Below are positions 53,551-56,500 of a DNA stretch of 64,000 bases, piece after piece; position 1 is the stretch's first letter, and each line of letters opens with the position of its first letter. This DNA comes from Symbiodinium natans (taxonomy: Eukaryota > Sar > Dinophyceae > Suessiales > Symbiodiniaceae). Made by a program: the position numbers and the translations under genes. The stretch lies in the NCBI GenBank assembly GCA_905221605.1, contig CAJNDS010002224.1, positions 1,015,023 to 1,079,022 on the forward strand, read 5' to 3'. The notes under the pieces were generated by a model, which saw only the letters and a program-made list of their open reading frames with translations, ran no database searches and was not told where the DNA came from.

Positions 53551-56500
53551 TACGCACCTTGCATGGGGTTTAGGGTTTAGGGTTGAGGGTTTAGGGATGG
53601 GGGTTTCCGAAATTTGGTCCTTATCTGTCAAGGAATCCTACAATTTTGGCTCTTTTCTACGGGTCCGTACTTTCGGAAGCCCCATATGCATGTTTAGAAA
53701 TGAAAACAATTAGCACAAGTAAGATGATTAGTATAAGCAACCGCAATGTTGGAGTGATTGAACCCAATACAACTGATGTAATAAGGATGAAGGATGCTCA
53801 GAACAAAGCAACTTATTAGACCAAGAATATTAATATGCATAGTCGAAGATATGGATACTACACTACTACATGTTCAGAATTAATGTAATATTTGCGTAGG
53901 TAATATAGCTCATTCAGCTGATATGATTAATCTTCGGTGGAAGTTCGTTTAAGTCATATAGCGTAACAGAGCGGGGGCAATTCATCTGAATAGAATGCAT
54001 CGAACAAACATCAACAATCCAATTCATCGAATTCATGAAAAAATCACATGTCTAATCGAGTCAACCTCATATCCGATTATAGTGGAAGAATGGGCTAATA
54101 TAGCTCATGCAACTATTGGCGTTAACACCAGCTCACGACACTGTGTTCATTACATTTCAGTATAACCACTATTTCAGTATTCGAGTTACTCCTCATGGCC
54201 CAAGACTTCATGATTAGCATTAACTTCATTTTCTTCCATATGTGGAGGTTTTCTGAATTAGGGTCACTTTTGGGGTCCTTATTACATGGCGGCCCCTCTT
54301 GTTTTGGGCACCCAAAAGGGGACCACAATTTTGAGAGCTCACGATGTGAGTTTCATTCATGCATTACATTCATGATAGTCGTTCTGTTCATCTTGATCGT
54401 TTCTATTTTAGACCCCTGATATTCATTATATTTGTTCTTTTCGATATGTATGTTCACTGTACCCTTTGTGCCAGTTGCATTGCTCCTATCAACGCGAGGA
54501 AGTACCAATAACACCACAGCGCAACATGGCAAAACTAGAGGTACCCCTAAACCCTAAACCCTAAACCCTAAACCCTAAACCCCAAACCCGAAACCCTAAA
54601 CCCTAAACCCTAAACCCTAAACCCTAAACCCTAAACCCTAAACCGAATCTAGACATCCGGAGGTCGACGGGCTGAAGGTCTGCCCAAACTCGCGGAGGTT
54701 CCAAACTTTGGTCGGCGTATGGAGGGGTGTACCAGACCCTGAGATTTTGTGGGGGCTTTCAACCCAGACCCTAGACCCTAAACCCTAAACCCTAAACCCT
54801 AAACCCTAAACCCCCTCAACCCTCTCTCGTCCAGGGCCTTCGCCTCCCGCGCGCGCTGGGGTGCCACCGCCTCCTTGCAGCCAGGGCTTAGGACTGCAGG
54901 GTTTGGGGTTTAGGGTTTAGGGTTTAGGGTTTAGGGTTTAGGGTTTAGGGTTTGTAGGGTTTGTAGGGTTTGTAGGGTTTTAAATTTAGGGTTTAGGGCT
55001 TTCGGTTGAGGATTGTAGGGTTTCTACACAAACCCTACCCCCCTAAGCCCCCTAAACCCTAAACCCTAAACCCTAAACCCTAAACCCTAAACCCTAAACC
55101 CTAAACCCTAAACCCTACGGCTTATGTCCCTTAAGGAGGCCTTTGGTTTGCAAGGTGCGCCTCACGCCCCAGCAGCTTGTCCAACTCGACGTTGATGCTG
55201 AAGACGCCGCAGCGTAGGGCAACCTCCACAAAACCTCAGGCGCTTCATGTAGGGGGTTGGTTCATGTAGGGCGGTTAGTTTTTTTTTTCCGGGTTTAGGG
55301 TTTGGGGCTTCGGGTTTGGGGCTTAGGGTTTAGAGTTTCGGGATTGGGGTTTAGGGTTTAGGGTTTTGGGGGAGATAGCAATAAAGGGTGTGTTCTCAAG
55401 GCCTTTTGGGATTCAGGACTTTGGGTGTTGTGGGCTTTAGAGTGCTTTGGGACATCTAGGGCTTTCAGGGGGTCCAGGCTTGTTGAGATGTACTTCAGGA
55501 ATCAGAGGCCCTAATATCCTGAACCCTAAACCCTAAACCCTGAACCCTAAGCCCTAAACCCTAAACCCTAAACCCTCCACCCTAAACTACCCCATACGAT
55601 CGATGCCAAGGCACGCGTCGTCAGGCGCCAGGGGCGCCGCTGCCAGTAGGCCTACCCAAAGACTCCAATATCCCTGAATGAAGGAATATACCTTAAATCA
55701 TTCTAGGGATCCTACTATTAATTAAGGAGTATACCTTAAATCATATTAGGGATGCTACCATTAATTAAGGCATATTCCTTGGTTTAAGGGATATTGGAGT
55801 CTCTGCCTACGCAAGGCCCCCTAGACCACAGAATCGCACCCCGAAGATGGAAAGGAGAAAAGCCCTAAACCCTAAACCCAAAACCCTCAACCCAACACCC
55901 TAAACCCGCAACCCTAAACCCTAAACCCTCAACCCAACACCCTAAACCCGTAACCCTAAACCCTAAACCCTAAACCCTCAACCCTCAACCCGTGACTTCC
56001 GAAGCACACTTGGACTGCTAACTGAAACCCTCAAATCCACTCTCCAAAACAATCCTGTCGCACCGGAACCCTAGATAAGCTAAACAATTCCAGGAACCCT
56101 GCTGAACCCTAAACCCTAAACCCCAAACCCTAAACCCTATACTCTAAACCCTAAACCCTAAACCCTAAACCCTAAACCCTAAACCCTAAACCCTAAACCC
56201 TAACCCCCAAACCCTAAACCCTAAACCCTAAGGGTTTCGGGTTTGGTGCGCAGGGCTCCACTTTTACATGTTAGATGTGGAACCCAGAGCCCAAAAAAGG
56301 GCACCGGGCTAAACCCTAAACCCTAAACCCCTAACCCCTAACCCCTAAACCCTAAACTCTAACCCTAAACCCTCAACCCTAAACCCCCAAGTAAAGAGAC
56401 CGGCACGCATGGCTCCTCGATCCAGGGGCCGTCGTATCGCAGCGGAAGCTCCTCGATGGTGGTTAGGGTTTAGGGTTTAGGGCTTAGGGCTTAGGGCTTA

